DNA of 64,000 nucleotides from Epiperipatus broadwayi (GCA_028023455.1 JAQFVV010013291.1:1-64000), one strand, 5' to 3'; shown: positions 24,463 through 36,471, counted from the stretch's first letter. Numbers and translations: made by a program. Notes: a model not told the origin generated them from the letters alone.

Positions 24463-26787
24463 GTAATAATGCACTTTAACAAACAGATTATGAGCATTAG
24501 TGGTACTTATTGTAACAGAGTTAGTTATATAATTTTACCATTAAGGTTCTATCATAAACCTTCAATTTTAATTTAATAGTTAAATTTTTTTTTAAAAAAT
24601 AATTTTATATTTTAATATTTGTTAATCACTTTTTCTATGCATCATTTATTTTTAAAAATTTCAAATTATAACTTATTTTTAATCAGTTTTTCCCCCTTCT
24701 TTATTCTATTTTCAAATAATTAAATTTTTACAAATTTTTTATTTAACTATTATGGTAATAATTATTTTTAGTTTTATTAATTTTATTGAAAAGAGATTTA
24801 TATAATTTTTTTTACAATTATAATTTTTATATTATGAAAAATATAAAATTCTTTTACTAAAAGATTTGATGGTTTTTAATTTATTAAAATGCACTATTAT
24901 TATACTAAATGCAGAATAAACTCCACATTGTTGTCTTAATATATAGACATCTCTAGCACATAGAAGCAGCTAAGAAAAGGCAAGACTCAATAGGCTAAGT
25001 TGTGAGGGTATATAGTTTTACTTCCATGTTTAATATTCTAGAAAAAAATAATTATTCATTTATTGAGTAATATAACGACTACTTGATGTGAACACCTGAA
25101 AAAAAAATTAGATTTTTTGGAATCGTAAAACAGTTTCAAATTTCATTTGAATTCTAATATAAACAGAGAGCATGATTAATAATTTAAAAAATTAAAAACG
25201 ATATTTTAATAATCAGAGTTATTCAAGGGAACGATATTCCTACAATTTTCTATGAATATAAAAATTTGGTATAGAAGAAAAAGTTACAAAAAACTATTTA
25301 TATCTTTGAATCATGGTATTTGCAAAAAATATTTAAAATTTTAAATTCTAATACAAGTTAAAAGAATTTCATTTTCTGCAAATAATTAAAAGTGGATATG
25401 TAAAAGATTTGCAAATGAACAATGTCATCTGCTATATTTTTTAAAAAATATGTTTTTATAGCTATGAAAGATAGTATCTTTCTTCTTATTTATCAGATTA
25501 GATCTGAACTTTTATTATGAAACCCAAATGACCAGATGTCATGAGAGAATCTAATTCACTAGAAAATTTTGTAATGATTAGAATTATTAAATATAAAAGA
25601 CAAATATCTGCCAAGGAGATGAACAGAATATTACAATAATGAATGTGCTTTTAAGCAGCATAAAAGATAAACAGAAATATAAATATTTTAGAGAAATGCT
25701 ATTTATAGAGTTTCCAGGAATAGATATCAAGTTGATAGAATCTGATAATAACACTAATAACAATAATAATTTATTTATTTGTTTATTTACTAAAAAACAA
25801 CAAGTACAATATTATCATATATTTGAGTGAGAAATTTAACATAGAACAAATAAAATAGAAAGATAATATAAAAGTAATATATTTGTTATGCTATAACCAA
25901 TAAACAGACATTTTGAAAGCCAAATAAATTGCATTACTTAAATTCATGGAACATTTTTAAATAAATATATTAAACTCATATTTATTCCTATCAATATTTT
26001 AATGTACAATATCAAATTATTCTGAATTTTCATGATAAATTGTGAAAAGATTCAATAACATATGAATAACAAGATACATTTGCAGGATACCTTTTGTGCA
26101 AAAATTATGTTGCTCTGATATCAATACTGCTATCATCAAAAATACTTTTTATATAAGAATTTTTCAAATATCTGGGCAATAATATATAGAACTAAAACAA
26201 GTCTATAATCACTAAATAAATTTTTTAGACTAAGGTTTAAATGTTGGGATAATTTCATACCATGTTTAAAGGAAAAATTAAAAACCTGAACAAAAAGAGT
26301 AGCAATTTATTCAGTATTGATTAATTAATCAATAATGATTTGCTCTTTGGATAGGTCAAGATAACAGTCATCTAATTCATCCATTCTGTTTTGCTCATTA
26401 CCTAGATCATTGATTCCGTATAACTCTTCTCATTTCTTACATCATCCAGAAATGTCAGTTTCTCCATTCTTTTTTGTTTCATTTACTATTTCCCCAAAAC
26501 TTTCTTTATTGAACTATTCTTTCAACTTAGCATGTATCAAATCCAGTTTTTCTTCTCTCTCTTTTTAATTTCATCAATCAGACTTTTTTATTTATTTTTT
26601 CCTAAAACTTTCTCTTTTATCATTTTAATCATCTAAATAATTTACTTCATTCTTCTCCATGACTACATCTCAAGACATTTACTCTGTTTGTAATTCTTTT
26701 TTTCATTGTCTATATTTCCCAGTCTTACAAAAATACATTCAACACATAATTTGTGTTTTCCTGAAATTTATGATGATGGTGTTTCAG
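24463..26787. other. No gene recognised
   Basis: AT-rich. 26340-26780 is pyrimidine-rich on this strand, like the LINE region that resumes at 27354. A minus-strand frame near 26340-26420 reads GNEQNRMDELDDCYLDL, so this may be a continuation of the LINE interrupted by the foldback element, at low confidence. Confidence 0.35.
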
Positions 26788-27353
26788 TTGTATTTATGTT
26801 AGACTATTTCCATCATCTAATATGAGTATTGAATGTCTTTAGAAAAAATTAACTTTATTTAAATATTACAAATACATTCAACTAGTAATAATAGAACACA
26901 GATTATCACAACATTTCAAGAGATATTATTTTCCCCTCTTCTTCAGGTATTGTTGGCCTGACCAGTGACAGTACTAGCATGGAAATCGAACCTGGACTGG
27001 TAAATTCTTTGAGAAGTACTATTCTCTCCTCTTCTTCAGGCATGCTAGCCTGACCAGTGACAGTACTAGCATGGGGATGGAATCTGGACCCTTAGATTCA
27101 CTGGTCAGGCCAGAAATATCTGTACTCAAAGATAAAGATCCAGGTTCAATTCCCATATCAGTACTTTCACTGGTCAGGCCAGCAATACCTGAAGAAAAGG
27201 GAAGAATAATAACTCTTGAAACATTATGCATATACTAACCTGTGTGCTATTGTTAACAGTTGAATGTATTTGGAATATTTAAATAAAGTTAAATTTTTCT
27301 AGACATTCAATACCCATATTAGTTGTTGTAAATAGTCCAATATATAAATACAA
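26788..27353. mobile_element. Foldback element, copy 2
   Basis: Same terminal inverted repeats as 15446-16002 (left TATTTATGTTAGACTATTTC, right ending CCAATATATAAATA). Inside, the CCTGACCAGTGACAGTACTA motif occurs forward near 26958 and 27049 and inverted near 27165, an order unlike copy 1. A 70-codon frame on the minus strand (27019-27231) is just this repeat read through and is not a gene. It sits at the edge of, and probably inside, a decayed LINE. Confidence 0.85.
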
Positions 27354-27469
27354 TCCACACATAATTGTTTCCTTAGTTTTCTCATCAGAGGTTCTCAAAA
27401 TATTTACTTTCTTTTTCGTTATCAATGTTATTCATCCTTTAATTTCATCTTCATTTTTTCCAACTTTAC

Positions 27470-28250
27470 TTTAATCAAATGCCTAAATGGATTAATCTGT
27501 TGAACTGTATTATTATAAAATATCAATTTTTTTATATTTTTGTCATCCTCAGATATAAAAGTCATTTCTTTTACAAATCTGTTATTCTTCCTCCAATATT
27601 AGCTCTCCCACACTTTAAATATTTATGAAACCCATTATCTAAATAAACACTAAAAATCATTCATATCATGATGTAACTTTATCTAAGCCCTATTTTTATA
27701 ACCAAATTTTTAAATGTCATAATTTTTCAATCTGATTCTTATTTTTTGCCACATATACATATTCTAAATCAATTTTCTATTTCACCAAAATATTTTTTTA
27801 CTTTTTAAGTTAGTCAAAAGTTTATTCCAGATTACTCTATCAAATGCTTTTTTCAAAACTACCAAACATATAGCAGTTCTTTTTTTCAATATATCTCTAC
27901 AACTATTTTATTAATACTAATAACATCTTCTCTACTTTTTCTTCTTTCTAAACCAAACTGCTTCTCTTCAATATAAAATTCCCAATAATTTTATGAAGCA
28001 TGACATAATGAACTTATTATCCTCTACTCTTTCTATCTAATAATTTTTTTTTCTTTTTTGCAATAGGAATCATTATAGTCCTCAAAAATTTTTTTAGGCC
28101 AAATTACACTATTACATATCAAATTATCCAACCCCACAATTTCTTTCTCCATAATTTCTACCATATTTATCAAAAATTTTATGAAATTGTATCAAATTTG
28201 ATAGTTTTATTATTTTTCATTTCTTTAATTGATTTAATTATTTATGTTAA
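27470..28250 (-). pseudogene. LINE reverse transcriptase remnant (RTE-like)
   Basis: Blocks in RT order on the minus strand: MKNNKTIKFDTI (about 28185-28220, family MKNGKAPGPDGI); CNSVIWPKKIFEDYNDSYC (about 28060-28115, the 'W..S.IVPI.KK' region); QFGFRKKKSREDVI (27919-27967, family GFR.GRST.D.I); LKKAFDRVIW (27828-27858, containing the first catalytic Asp); and, further on, VQQINPFRHLI near 27490, matching the '.V..FKYLG' block. The Y-x-D-D box could not be located in the decayed part between 27560 and 27780. The domain normally copies the element RNA at the nicked target. Confidence 0.78.
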
Positions 28251-28659
28251 TATGTGATGTGATGTGATGTATTATGGTTTCTCCTTTCTTAAAGTCAGGA
28301 ATCTGTCAATCACTGTGCCAAGATAGACATGTTAGCCATCTTCCCTTCCCTTTCCATTCCCCACCCTAAGTTTTTTCCATATTCTTTTCTATCCTGCTCC
28401 CTCTCATTTTCATAACATTATCTTTATTCATTTTATGGTCTTGATATATAAATTCCCTATATCGTTTTCCAAACCCAGCATAAAAACTGAGAACCCACTT
28501 TTTGTATAATCACTTTGTTTATATTTATTCTCCCACTACTTCATTATTTGCACTCTTCCTGTGTGTAAGCATTTACATTCAATTAACAGTTGCCTATTAT
28601 TTTCTATGCCTTCCTTATATAACTTTCAAAATAAATCACCCATTCATATGTATATGATA

Positions 28660-28811
28660 AACTCTCTTTAAATTAGTGCTATCCATTGCAAACCATAGTA
28701 ATCAATGGATGCTAGAAGGTTTGAGCATTAAATTTCTATTTTTATGCACAAATCTATTTGCATTCATTAATTATTATGGCTTGCACTGGTTGTAACTACT
28801 GTATAGAGAAT
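28660..28811. mobile_element. CTCTCC hairpin MITE in LINE linker
   Basis: The left end ACTCTCTTTAAATTAGTGCT and right end (inverse) TTCTCTATACAGTAGTTACA bracket about 150 bp. Sub-terminal GCAAACCATAGTAATCAATG pairs with ATTAATTATTATGGCTTGCA. Same family as 14652-14740. Confidence 0.65.
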
Positions 28812-29271
28812 TTGTCACTGTTTTAACAGTTTTTAAGTATAGGAAAAGAAGATTATTTAGTGATCTGCCAATATTTTTATACCTTATTCATAAACTTCAA
28901 CATCTTCTTTACTTTCAATAATTAATTGCATAATTTTCTTTTCTAAGCAGAAATTGAAAATATACTTTCCATCTTTTTAATTTATTATTTGGTAGTTATC
29001 AGTTGTTTTACTCATTAATCTTTTTTTTCCAAATGACATTTCTAATTTTATTAAATCCCAGATCATATCATTTATTTTGTTGAAGCATTTCTATCACTCC
29101 ATATTTTTGTTCCAACTTTTTTTTTCTTTTGTTAAATCCATTTTTTTTTTTTAGTTTATTATTAATTTTTTATATGCTCTTGTCCTTCTTCACTATTAAT
29201 GTTTTTCCACCTCATCTATACTTTCATCTTTTTAAATATATTTTCCATTATCATGGTCATTTATGTGTCAT

Positions 29272-29358
29272 AGCATCGGCCGGGACGCGAACCCACAACC
29301 GTCTGCAACCAACTACTTGCTTGTAAGGCGGCTGCGATACCTCTCGGCTAACAACGCA
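29272..29358 (-). repeat. tRNA-like sequence (tRNA pseudogene or SINE head)
   Basis: On the minus strand, GCGTTGTTAGCCGAGAGG supplies a box-A-like stretch (TAGCCGAGAGG) and GGTTCGCGTCC fits box B. GCGTTG can pair, with wobbles, with the 3' CGATGC, giving a six-pair acceptor stem, and GGG/CCC pairs flank the T loop. The middle is longer than a class I tRNA. It is CpG-rich against very AT-rich surroundings and lies inside the LINE linker, so an inserted SINE head or tRNA pseudogene is more likely than a working tRNA. No intron or clear anticodon stem was confirmed. Confidence 0.55.
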
Positions 29359-29639
29359 AGACAATAGCTTTCCTTAATTGAATAGTTCCCATCATAGTTT
29401 TTTGCTGATTTTAATATCTCCTCTTTAATCCTATACTAACATTGTCATTCATATATTCCTCACTTTATCAACACTCTATATTATTTTTTCACATACAAAA
29501 CCAAATCTTCATTTCTCCAAAATTATCCAAGTATCTCACATTTATTTTTTTCTCTTTTTATGTATTTTAATTTCAACTTTTATTTAATCACAATTATATT
29601 TTGATCTTAGCTTTATATCAGCATCATACAAATCATGTG

Positions 29640-30344
29640 GCCTCTTAATAGAATTCTTATATCTATCCTGTATAAATATATAGTCTGTCTGATATCTTTC
29701 TCATTTGGAGCTTTTATGTACACAGTCTTTTTAAACGATTTTTAAACTATTTGCAACCACAGAATTATTTCTTTATATAATTCCAAAATTCAACTATCTT
29801 TTTTATTTTTATTTTGCCACCAATATTTTCAATTTTTTTACCTTTTTCTACAATAGCATCCCAATCACTTAACAGCAACATACATGTGTTTTTACACTTC
29901 TGTTGTGTTATTTTCATCATGTTTTCATACTGTTCTTATATTTCTGCATCATGATGACTAATCATTGGTATATAAGCCTGTATGAATACCAAATCATTAG
30001 AATTTACAGTTTATCATCATCATAAATCTATCATTAACACAAGCTAATTCTGCCACACTATTCCAAATGTTCTTTACCACATCAGTATCAACATTATTTA
30101 CTGTTTATGATTATTTGAATAAAACAACTAACATACCTATTTACTTTTTATGACCCTCCCATCTTATTTCATTTAATCCCATAACATTAATATTATTTAT
30201 TTTCCCTTTCAAATTTTCCAATTTCCCAGAACTTTTCAATGACTTTACATTACAAGTACCAACTCTCAGTATTTCTTCTTTCAATGTACTATTTTTATGA
30301 TGATTTTTTAGGTTTACAGTCTGAGTTCCTTCCAGGCAAGACAT
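29640..30344 (-). pseudogene. LINE AP endonuclease remnant
   Basis: The 67-codon frame 30141-30344 begins MSCLEGTQ and contains ILRVGTCNVKSLKSSGKLEN and MGLNEIRWEG, the first two conserved blocks of APE-type LINE endonucleases ('TWNV' and 'E.KW'). Broken frames continue: NDRFMMMI, QAYIPMISHHDAE (family YAP.S.HDDEE), MLLLSDWDAIVEKG (29850-29885, family GDFNA.VG, here S-D-W-D), and TVYIKAPNEKDIRQTIYLY (29665-29725, family T.W.SPD...QIDYI). The GDFN Asn is replaced and the late SDH block is not clear. The intact enzyme nicks the chromosomal target to prime reverse transcription. Confidence 0.8.
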
Positions 30345-30760
30345 TTAAATATTCTTTTGCCTAAGGTCTCTACACGAATCTGAATCAATCTTCTGTTCAT
30401 ACTCATAAGGCAGAATGAGTTATCATTGCCCTTTTTGCCCAGAAATACCCTTTTTATAGACTTAAGGTGCTAGTCATTTCTCATATTCCTTTTTGCTATC
30501 ATTGTTGGAAGATTGCTAGAGGAAAGGATATTGACATTTAATGGTGATCAACACTCAGAATTACACTTTTGTTGTCATAGAAATTGTGATATTTTTATCA
30601 AAGTACACACACTATTGTCCACCACTTTCTACTACCAAATGATGCCCTTTTGCTAGTGACTGCTTATTATCACTTTCTTTGCTTAATCACAACTAGCCTT
30701 CATATTTGAAGACCCTTTTATCAGCAACTTGGGAACATTCTGGGAGACATGGCAGTCATG
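30345..30760 (-). other. Probable LINE 5' leader
   Basis: Less AT-rich sequence directly upstream of the endonuclease start on the minus strand, ending near 30760 where AT-rich DNA resumes. No frame is open. Taken as the LINE 5' untranslated region because of position and a composition shared with the coding part. Confidence 0.45.
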
Positions 30761-30769
30761 TTCTGAATC

Positions 30770-32190
30770 CAATTAAATTCAACATATTCTTTAAAAATGA
30801 AAACTGGAATATTATTAATGTCTGTATTAAAATGCAATTTAGCTGTATGCTAGCAAAAATAATGTCAGATTTAATAAAATGATTAATTGATGCATGATGG
30901 TCAATAAAATCAATTTTATTGGCAAGGCTGGAATAAATTTTGATTATTCTGAGAAGTGATGAAAAAAAACTCAACTGCATCTAAATTAGAATTCTTATCA
31001 TTTTTTGACTTTCTCTAGTTAATTCCCAAGTGTTTAAGCAAAGATCAGAATTGTTTAAAATCAACAAAAATATGTTCAGAATCTTGTTTGAAATTTTAAT
31101 AATCTCTATTCCACAACAAACAATTTTTTATAATTAATAAAATAATAATAATAGTAGTAGTAGTAACAAAAAAACATAATTCAATTAACATCTGTTAGAA
31201 GCCAATACGATCAATTGTTTTTTTTTTGTAAGCTTTTTTTTTTTTTTTGTATAAGAAAAATTAATTAATTAATATTGGTTTAAAATAATCCTAGAAATTT
31301 TACAAAATTTAAATATGTTTGGGTAAACTTATTAGATTTCACATCAATTATTTTAACTCCATCCGTTCAAATATTTAATAATTTTGTGATTTATTTAATA
31401 GATATAATTATAAATTTATTTTTAACATAATTTATTAACACCAAGTTTATTTTTCATCTTTTTAGTATTATACTTTTGAGTTAATGTAAATTTATTGATT
31501 AATAAATCAATATAATTATTAATTGATTTAGGTTTTCTTTTCATTATTGTAGATACTATGTTTGAAAATGATATGAAAGAAAATACATTAAAATTATAAA
31601 TATTTATTTATAAATAAATTACTTTAAATAGGTACAAATTTTAGCTAATTAAGAATGGAAAGTTGGTAACATGTGCAGACTTCAGACATATTTTAAAAAT
31701 ACTGGGATTATCAGAATAAATCAAATTATACTGTTCATTAATTTCTGTTTTGTAGACATTTAATGATGATTGTTTATATTACATTATTTTTAGAGTATAT
31801 ATTATCTTGATATAAATAAATTCAGTAGCTATAAAATCATTATATGACTAAGTTACAATTAGATTAGTTAGCATATTTTAATCAAATCATAATATCCATT
31901 GAAAGTCATTAACCACACTGGATTTTAAAAAAGAAATAGTTGTTCTTATTCTATATCTTTGTCTACACATAAATGAATGCCAGTCTACAACAGAATTTCA
32001 TCAATAATATTATTATTTCTTAACTGAAATAATAACTGTTTGCAGAAATATCAGTGGTGATAGTTTAAAGTATTTTATTTAAGCTCTATGATTACATAAT
32101 GACTTCACTAGATTATAACAATTTAAAAAATATATTTCTTTAACATTTAATAACTGAAACACACAGCTTATTATATAACTGTGTAAATAT
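30770..32190. other. No gene recognised
   Basis: AT-rich. Contains a short (AAT)n/(AGT)n stretch near 31141-31165 and T runs near 31220-31250. No supported gene. Confidence 0.4.
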
Positions 32191-32195
32191 ATGTA

Positions 32196-32513
32196 ATATA
32201 TAGGGTATATGAGCACAGACTTTCACACGAGCCACCACTCTCCACACTATCTCATAACACTGATACACTTGAACACATATATGTTGAAAAGATAAATAAT
32301 CACCAATATCTGTATTTCATGCTAAACCAGCAATAAGCAGTTGGTCTATATAAGTGTAGAGATGATAATCTGGACCAACTGATGATTGCTGGTTTAGCAT
32401 GAAATATGTCTATTAGTGATTATTTATCTTTTCAACATATATGTGTTCAAGTGTATTAGTGTTATGAGATAGTGTGGGTCATGTGAAAGTCTGTGCTCAT
32501 ATATCCTATATAT
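32196..32513. mobile_element. 318-bp near-perfect palindrome (hairpin MITE)
   Basis: Left arm 32196-32340 and right arm 32372-32513 are inverse copies: AGCACAGACTTTCACA against TGTGAAAGTCTGTGCT, then TTGAACACATATATGTTGAA, GATAAATAATCAC, TTTCATGCTAAACCAGCAAT and AGTTGGTC. The loop is about 30 bp. No coding. Arms match closely, so the insertion is relatively recent compared with the LINE remnants. Confidence 0.85.
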
Positions 32514-33159
32514 TCTTTAACATTTAAGAACATATTGTATCAACAACCTCTTGAAAACAAAACAAAAAGATATTTTGAAAATTATGATTATAAATCATGC
32601 TCAAATAAACTATATTAAGAGAGTAATATATGATGGCAAACTGTCATCAAGTGTTACTTCTTATAGTATCTTGCTGCCTAAAATATCAGCTTGGTTTCAC
32701 AATAAATCTACATAAAACAATAATTTCGCTATTATTTTAGATAATATTCAGGTAGTTTGAACCAAATTGTGTAAATGACATATATCTAAGAATTTCTTAA
32801 CACAATCGTTTTATTTTGATTTCTAAGAAAAAACAATCTTCACCAAACATTAATCAGGTTGTTTCAAGAAGTAAACAATTTTTTTTCAACATTATTAAAA
32901 AAATGTTGGCTGTTCTCTGCTTGTAAAATTTAAGACTGTAATTTTATTTTAGGTAAGCAGGTAAAATATCCTTTAAATGGCCGACTGCAAAGAAAAGGAC
33001 TCTTACATAATTCTTTATAAAGAAATAGAACTTTACAAATGTCAGGTAGTAAGGATTTGAGTTTTTGTAACTATTTATTATATATCCAGTTAATGACCAT
33101 TTAGGTTGTAAAGTATGGCTAACAAATGCATTACTATTGTGCTATCAAATTGTTTTTGT

Positions 33160-33346
33160 TAATATTATTTCTTATTTAATATTTACTAAGGCTGTAACCT
33201 TTAGGAATAAGCGTCTGAAAAATTTGAAGGTAGGGACCTCTACAGGTCTAAGCCACAAGCTTACACTATGAAGAAAAGAGGGAAACTTCTTTACTTCAAC
33301 CTATTTTTATATATGAATAGGTGAAGCTGAAGTGGTTAGATCTAAG
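33160..33346. repeat. Inverted partial copy of 'AAGGCTGTAACC' repeat
   Basis: ACTAAGGCTGTAACCTTTAG through GGTTAGATCTAA is the inverse of 33546-33715. Contains GGTAGGGACCTCTACAGGTC. It could pair with the right-hand copy to form a long stem across about 200 bp. Confidence 0.75.
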
Positions 33347-33483
33347 AGTGTGAAGCTATTCAATACTTCACTAATTAAGTCCACAATTCTTATTATGCAT
33401 TAATACTCACGAAATCTTACGATTTACAATGACTCAATGGAAAGATCTTATAGTAAGAAATCTATTACGATAATTTAAAGTTG

Positions 33484-33760
33484 TAATTATAAATTTTATT
33501 AAACGCATATTATTATATTAAGTAATATTTACTAAGGCTGTAATATTTAGATCTAACCACTTCAGCTTCACCTATTCTTATATAAAAGTAGGTTGAAGTA
33601 AAAAAGTTTCCTTCTTTTCTTCATAGCGTAAGCTTGTGGCGTAGACCTGTAGAGGTCCCTACCTTCGAATTTTTCAGACGCTTATTCCTAAAGGTTACAG
33701 CCTTAGTAAATAATACTTAATATAATAATGTGCGTTTAATAAATTTATATTATTTGTTAT
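33484..33760. mobile_element. AAACGC-TIR MITE
   Basis: AAATTTTATTAAACGCATAT leads the left end, and the inverse of the right end reads AAATTTATTAAACGCACATT. Both continue through ATTATATTAAGTA and TTTACTAAGGCTGTAA, giving TIRs of about 60 bp. The interior carries the AGATCTAACCACTTCAGCTT block. Another single-ended copy is at 55531-55679. Confidence 0.75.
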
Positions 33761-33769
33761 ATATTTGTT

Positions 33770-34938
33770 TGCTTGTTTTTGTTTAGTTTATACATATATC
33801 TTAAAACTAAATAACTTAAAATTGATACCATTAAAATTTTTATACACAAATATACTTTATTCAGAAATTAAAGATGTTTGATTGAAATTGAAATTTCAAT
33901 TTTTTATTTTTCTTTCTTCACAGTTTTGATCCATTTTGTGTTTGTTTATATTTTATTAGTATTTAACTCTTTGCTTTAATTAACCTTTCAAAAAATATTT
34001 GTTCTATATTTTATTGTGAGATAACACTGTTTTCATTATTCAAGTTTAATATGCAGTGTAAAAACGTATGGAGATATCAATAAAATTATTTAACTTTAAT
34101 TATTTTCAAAATTAAAATAGGTTTAGAATAATTTTCAAAATGATTTTATTAATTAAAGCGCATTAAATTAAATATAAGAAAAATGTAGTTAATTTTAAAT
34201 GTTGAAGAATAAGAAAAAATAAAACTTCCTGTTTAAAGAAAAAAAAATTAGCTTCAAGTTATTTTCAATCAGGTACTCGATTGATTGAAATTTAGAGAGG
34301 CTGGTATTTAAAGTATGTTTTTGAAATAATTGATTTGTGAAAAAGACCGACTTTGATAGAGAGGTTTTTGTTGTTTTTACCTTTGGCAAGATAATGAGAT
34401 AATGGAGGAAACAATTTAATTATGTTTTTATTTAGATATAGATATATTAATTTTGTTTAATTTGGAAATTCAAAAATTTTTTTATTACAAAATATGCTAT
34501 ATAATAATAATTCATTTCAATTTTATCTAAACATAAGTACATATATTATTTATATATGTATAAACCATAAGTACACCTGCAACTAATTAATGACATATAA
34601 TATAGAATGAGTATTGTGATAATGTGCAGTAACTATTCGTTTTGGGCTTTTATGTAAAAAATGAAAGTTTATTTAAAGAGCTGGATAAATAATCATTTAT
34701 TAATTTGCATATTTATTTAAAGTTTATTTAAACTTCTCAGTAGATTTACAATTTTATCTCGATATCAGTCATTGCTTGCGCTTATAATCTATTTATGAAC
34801 TTAAATAAAGATAGATACTTATTTGTAGAGTTATCTTAACAATGGATTGACAACTGGTAATGAACATTTGAAATGAAAATATATGTAAAGGTTTTTTTAT
34901 TTATTTAAATAATACAAGTGACGTGTATAAATGACATG
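33770..34938. other. No gene recognised
   Basis: AT-rich DNA between a MITE and the LTR element. The 64-codon minus frame at 34195-34389 has no recognisable domain. Confidence 0.4.
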
Positions 34939-34944
34939 TATATC

Positions 34945-35523
34945 TGTCATATCTGACCTTGCCTTTAGAAGTGGACTATTTCATATTCCTTCCCTGATTG
35001 GCTAGCATCTAGTTTCTATCCAAAGGAATTAAATCCTTCACTGGGGTTCGCGCACCAAATGTGCATGTTTTCAGTAAGATAGGGATTTGCCATTAAATAG
35101 TCAGCCTTTTGGAGCCAAGGCAGAGAGCAATTACTTTTGTCAACCTGAACAACTGAACACGCTCTCCATTAAATCCTCTGCCATCAGCAAGGGTAGTATC
35201 TCCTCATTATCATGATGTTCACACAGTGAGGCAAATCCACCTATGGACTGGAAACTGCTATATCTGCACTCGACTCAAGGCAAGCTAAATACATAGCTGG
35301 AAGAGTCTTACTAAGGCTCATAAGGCAGGGTAATCATTAGCTGGAAGCACGTTCCATTACTCAGTATGACTACCTCAGCATTAACATGTATAAACAATAT
35401 ATGTTTGACTAACAACTGTGTATATTTTTAGTACTAATAAATTGTACATATTAATTGTTGAGTAGTCATTCTTTTTATAACTGTTGGTTTGGAATGAACC
35501 TGTAAGCCTAACCAAACACAACA
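34945..35523 (+). repeat. 5' LTR
   Basis: 579 bp, TG...CA. Shares with the 3' LTR GATTGGCTAGCA, AAATAGTCAGCCTTTTGGAG, GCCATCAGCAAGGGTAGTAT and CCTATGGACTGGAAACTGCT. The last part holds AATAAATTGTACATATTAAT, a possible polyadenylation region. TGGCACAGGCTCACAG begins 4 bp after the LTR, where the tRNA primer site of an LTR element is expected (TGG complements a tRNA CCA end); the tRNA is not identified. Confidence 0.9.
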
Positions 35524-35897
35524 GATCTGGCACAGGCTCACAGAAAATTTTACCTCATGGTTGGAAAAATTATATTTAAACATATGAAATAAATATGCTA
35601 GTGTGTATTTTGCATATTTGTTTTATTACTTTTCTTTTTGAGAAAAAATACATTTGCCGTAATTTCATTATGATGATTTTTTTTTAAAAATCACATAAAG
35701 ACATGTCAATTTGAAGCTGCAACCAATCACAAGAGCTTCACTCACAAGACAGTGACAAAAGCTCACTCTGGTTTTTTAAAAGCTTCATTGAGTTAGTTAA
35801 AATAATGTAACAGTAAAACCAAAATAATTACAAGTGGTTACTCAGAAAATAAATACAAAAAGCAATTATGAATGGTGACTCACATAAGTAAATAAAG

Positions 35898-36470
35898 ATG
35901 GCTAGAGTAAATGGCTCTATGGAATCTTTTGATCCGGCTCAATCTGAGAATGGCAAATTATAAAGAGTGATTGATTTTTTACCTACTGGCTAACTAGATA
36001 AAAAGCCTGAGGTAAAAAATTAGCCACACTAATGACCATAATAGGTCCACAAAGTATGATATACTCAAGTCTCAATCTATGGCTGTAATCCTAGCTGGGC
36101 TGGATTTTGACAGAGTGTTAACAATTCCCACAGAGTATTTTTCCCCTAAACCCTTGAAAATAATGCAGAGATACCATTTTAATCTCAGCATACAAAAACA
36201 GGGTGGAACTGCTAGAGAATTTGCACCACAAATCCATATATTAGCCTTGAAGTGTGATTTCAAAGATTTCATAAATGAAGCACTTCATGATCATTTTACA
36301 TAAATGAAGCACTTCATGATCATTTTATTTATGGCATAAATGATCACAATTTGAGGTTGAAAATGTTAATGATTCCACACCTAGATTTTGAGACAAGTGA
36401 TAGCTCAGGCAGGACTAGCAGAGACAATAGCTAGTCAAGATACCCCATTAAAAAGACTTACTAAGTAGGA
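35898..36470 (+). pseudogene. Gypsy-type gag (capsid part), frame-broken
   Basis: Starts ATG at 35898, encoding MARVNGSMESFDPAQSEN, like the first residues of many animal Ty3/gypsy Gag proteins (short leader, then FDP). Stops follow near 35958 and 36000. The frame 36079-36303 then reads YFSPKPLKIMQRYHFN, QGGTAREFAPQIHILALKCD and INEALHDHF, the classic gag blocks (PKP....R..F, GES...F...LR.LA..C.F, ALRDRF). At 36271-36328 a 29-bp duplication repeats the EALHDHF codons and shifts the frame; the second copy runs into YGINDHNLRLKML, matching the C/YGI.D..LR block. The protein would form the particle shell. Confidence 0.8.
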
Positions 36471-36471
36471 A

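Larger units (their letters stand above)
27360..30760 (-). mobile_element. Decayed RTE-like LINE
   Basis: Minus-strand order is 5' leader (30345-30760), AP endonuclease (29640-30344), linker broken by other insertions (28260-29600), and reverse transcriptase (27470-28250). This is the endonuclease-RT layout of APE-type non-LTR retrotransposons. The style of the endonuclease opening and the RT blocks is closest to RTE/BovB-like elements. Every domain carries stops and frameshifts. The linker holds a tRNA-like sequence (29272-29358) and a MITE (28660-28811). No poly-A or tail repeat was identified at the 3' side. Confidence 0.75.

Noticed and set aside
27019-27231. 70-codon minus frame with GLTSESTD-like repeats
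   Set aside because: The repeats are the foldback-element module (CCTGACCAGTGACAG) in frame, not a protein.
28254-28276. GATGT short tandem repeat
   Set aside because: Only about four units; below anything worth annotating.
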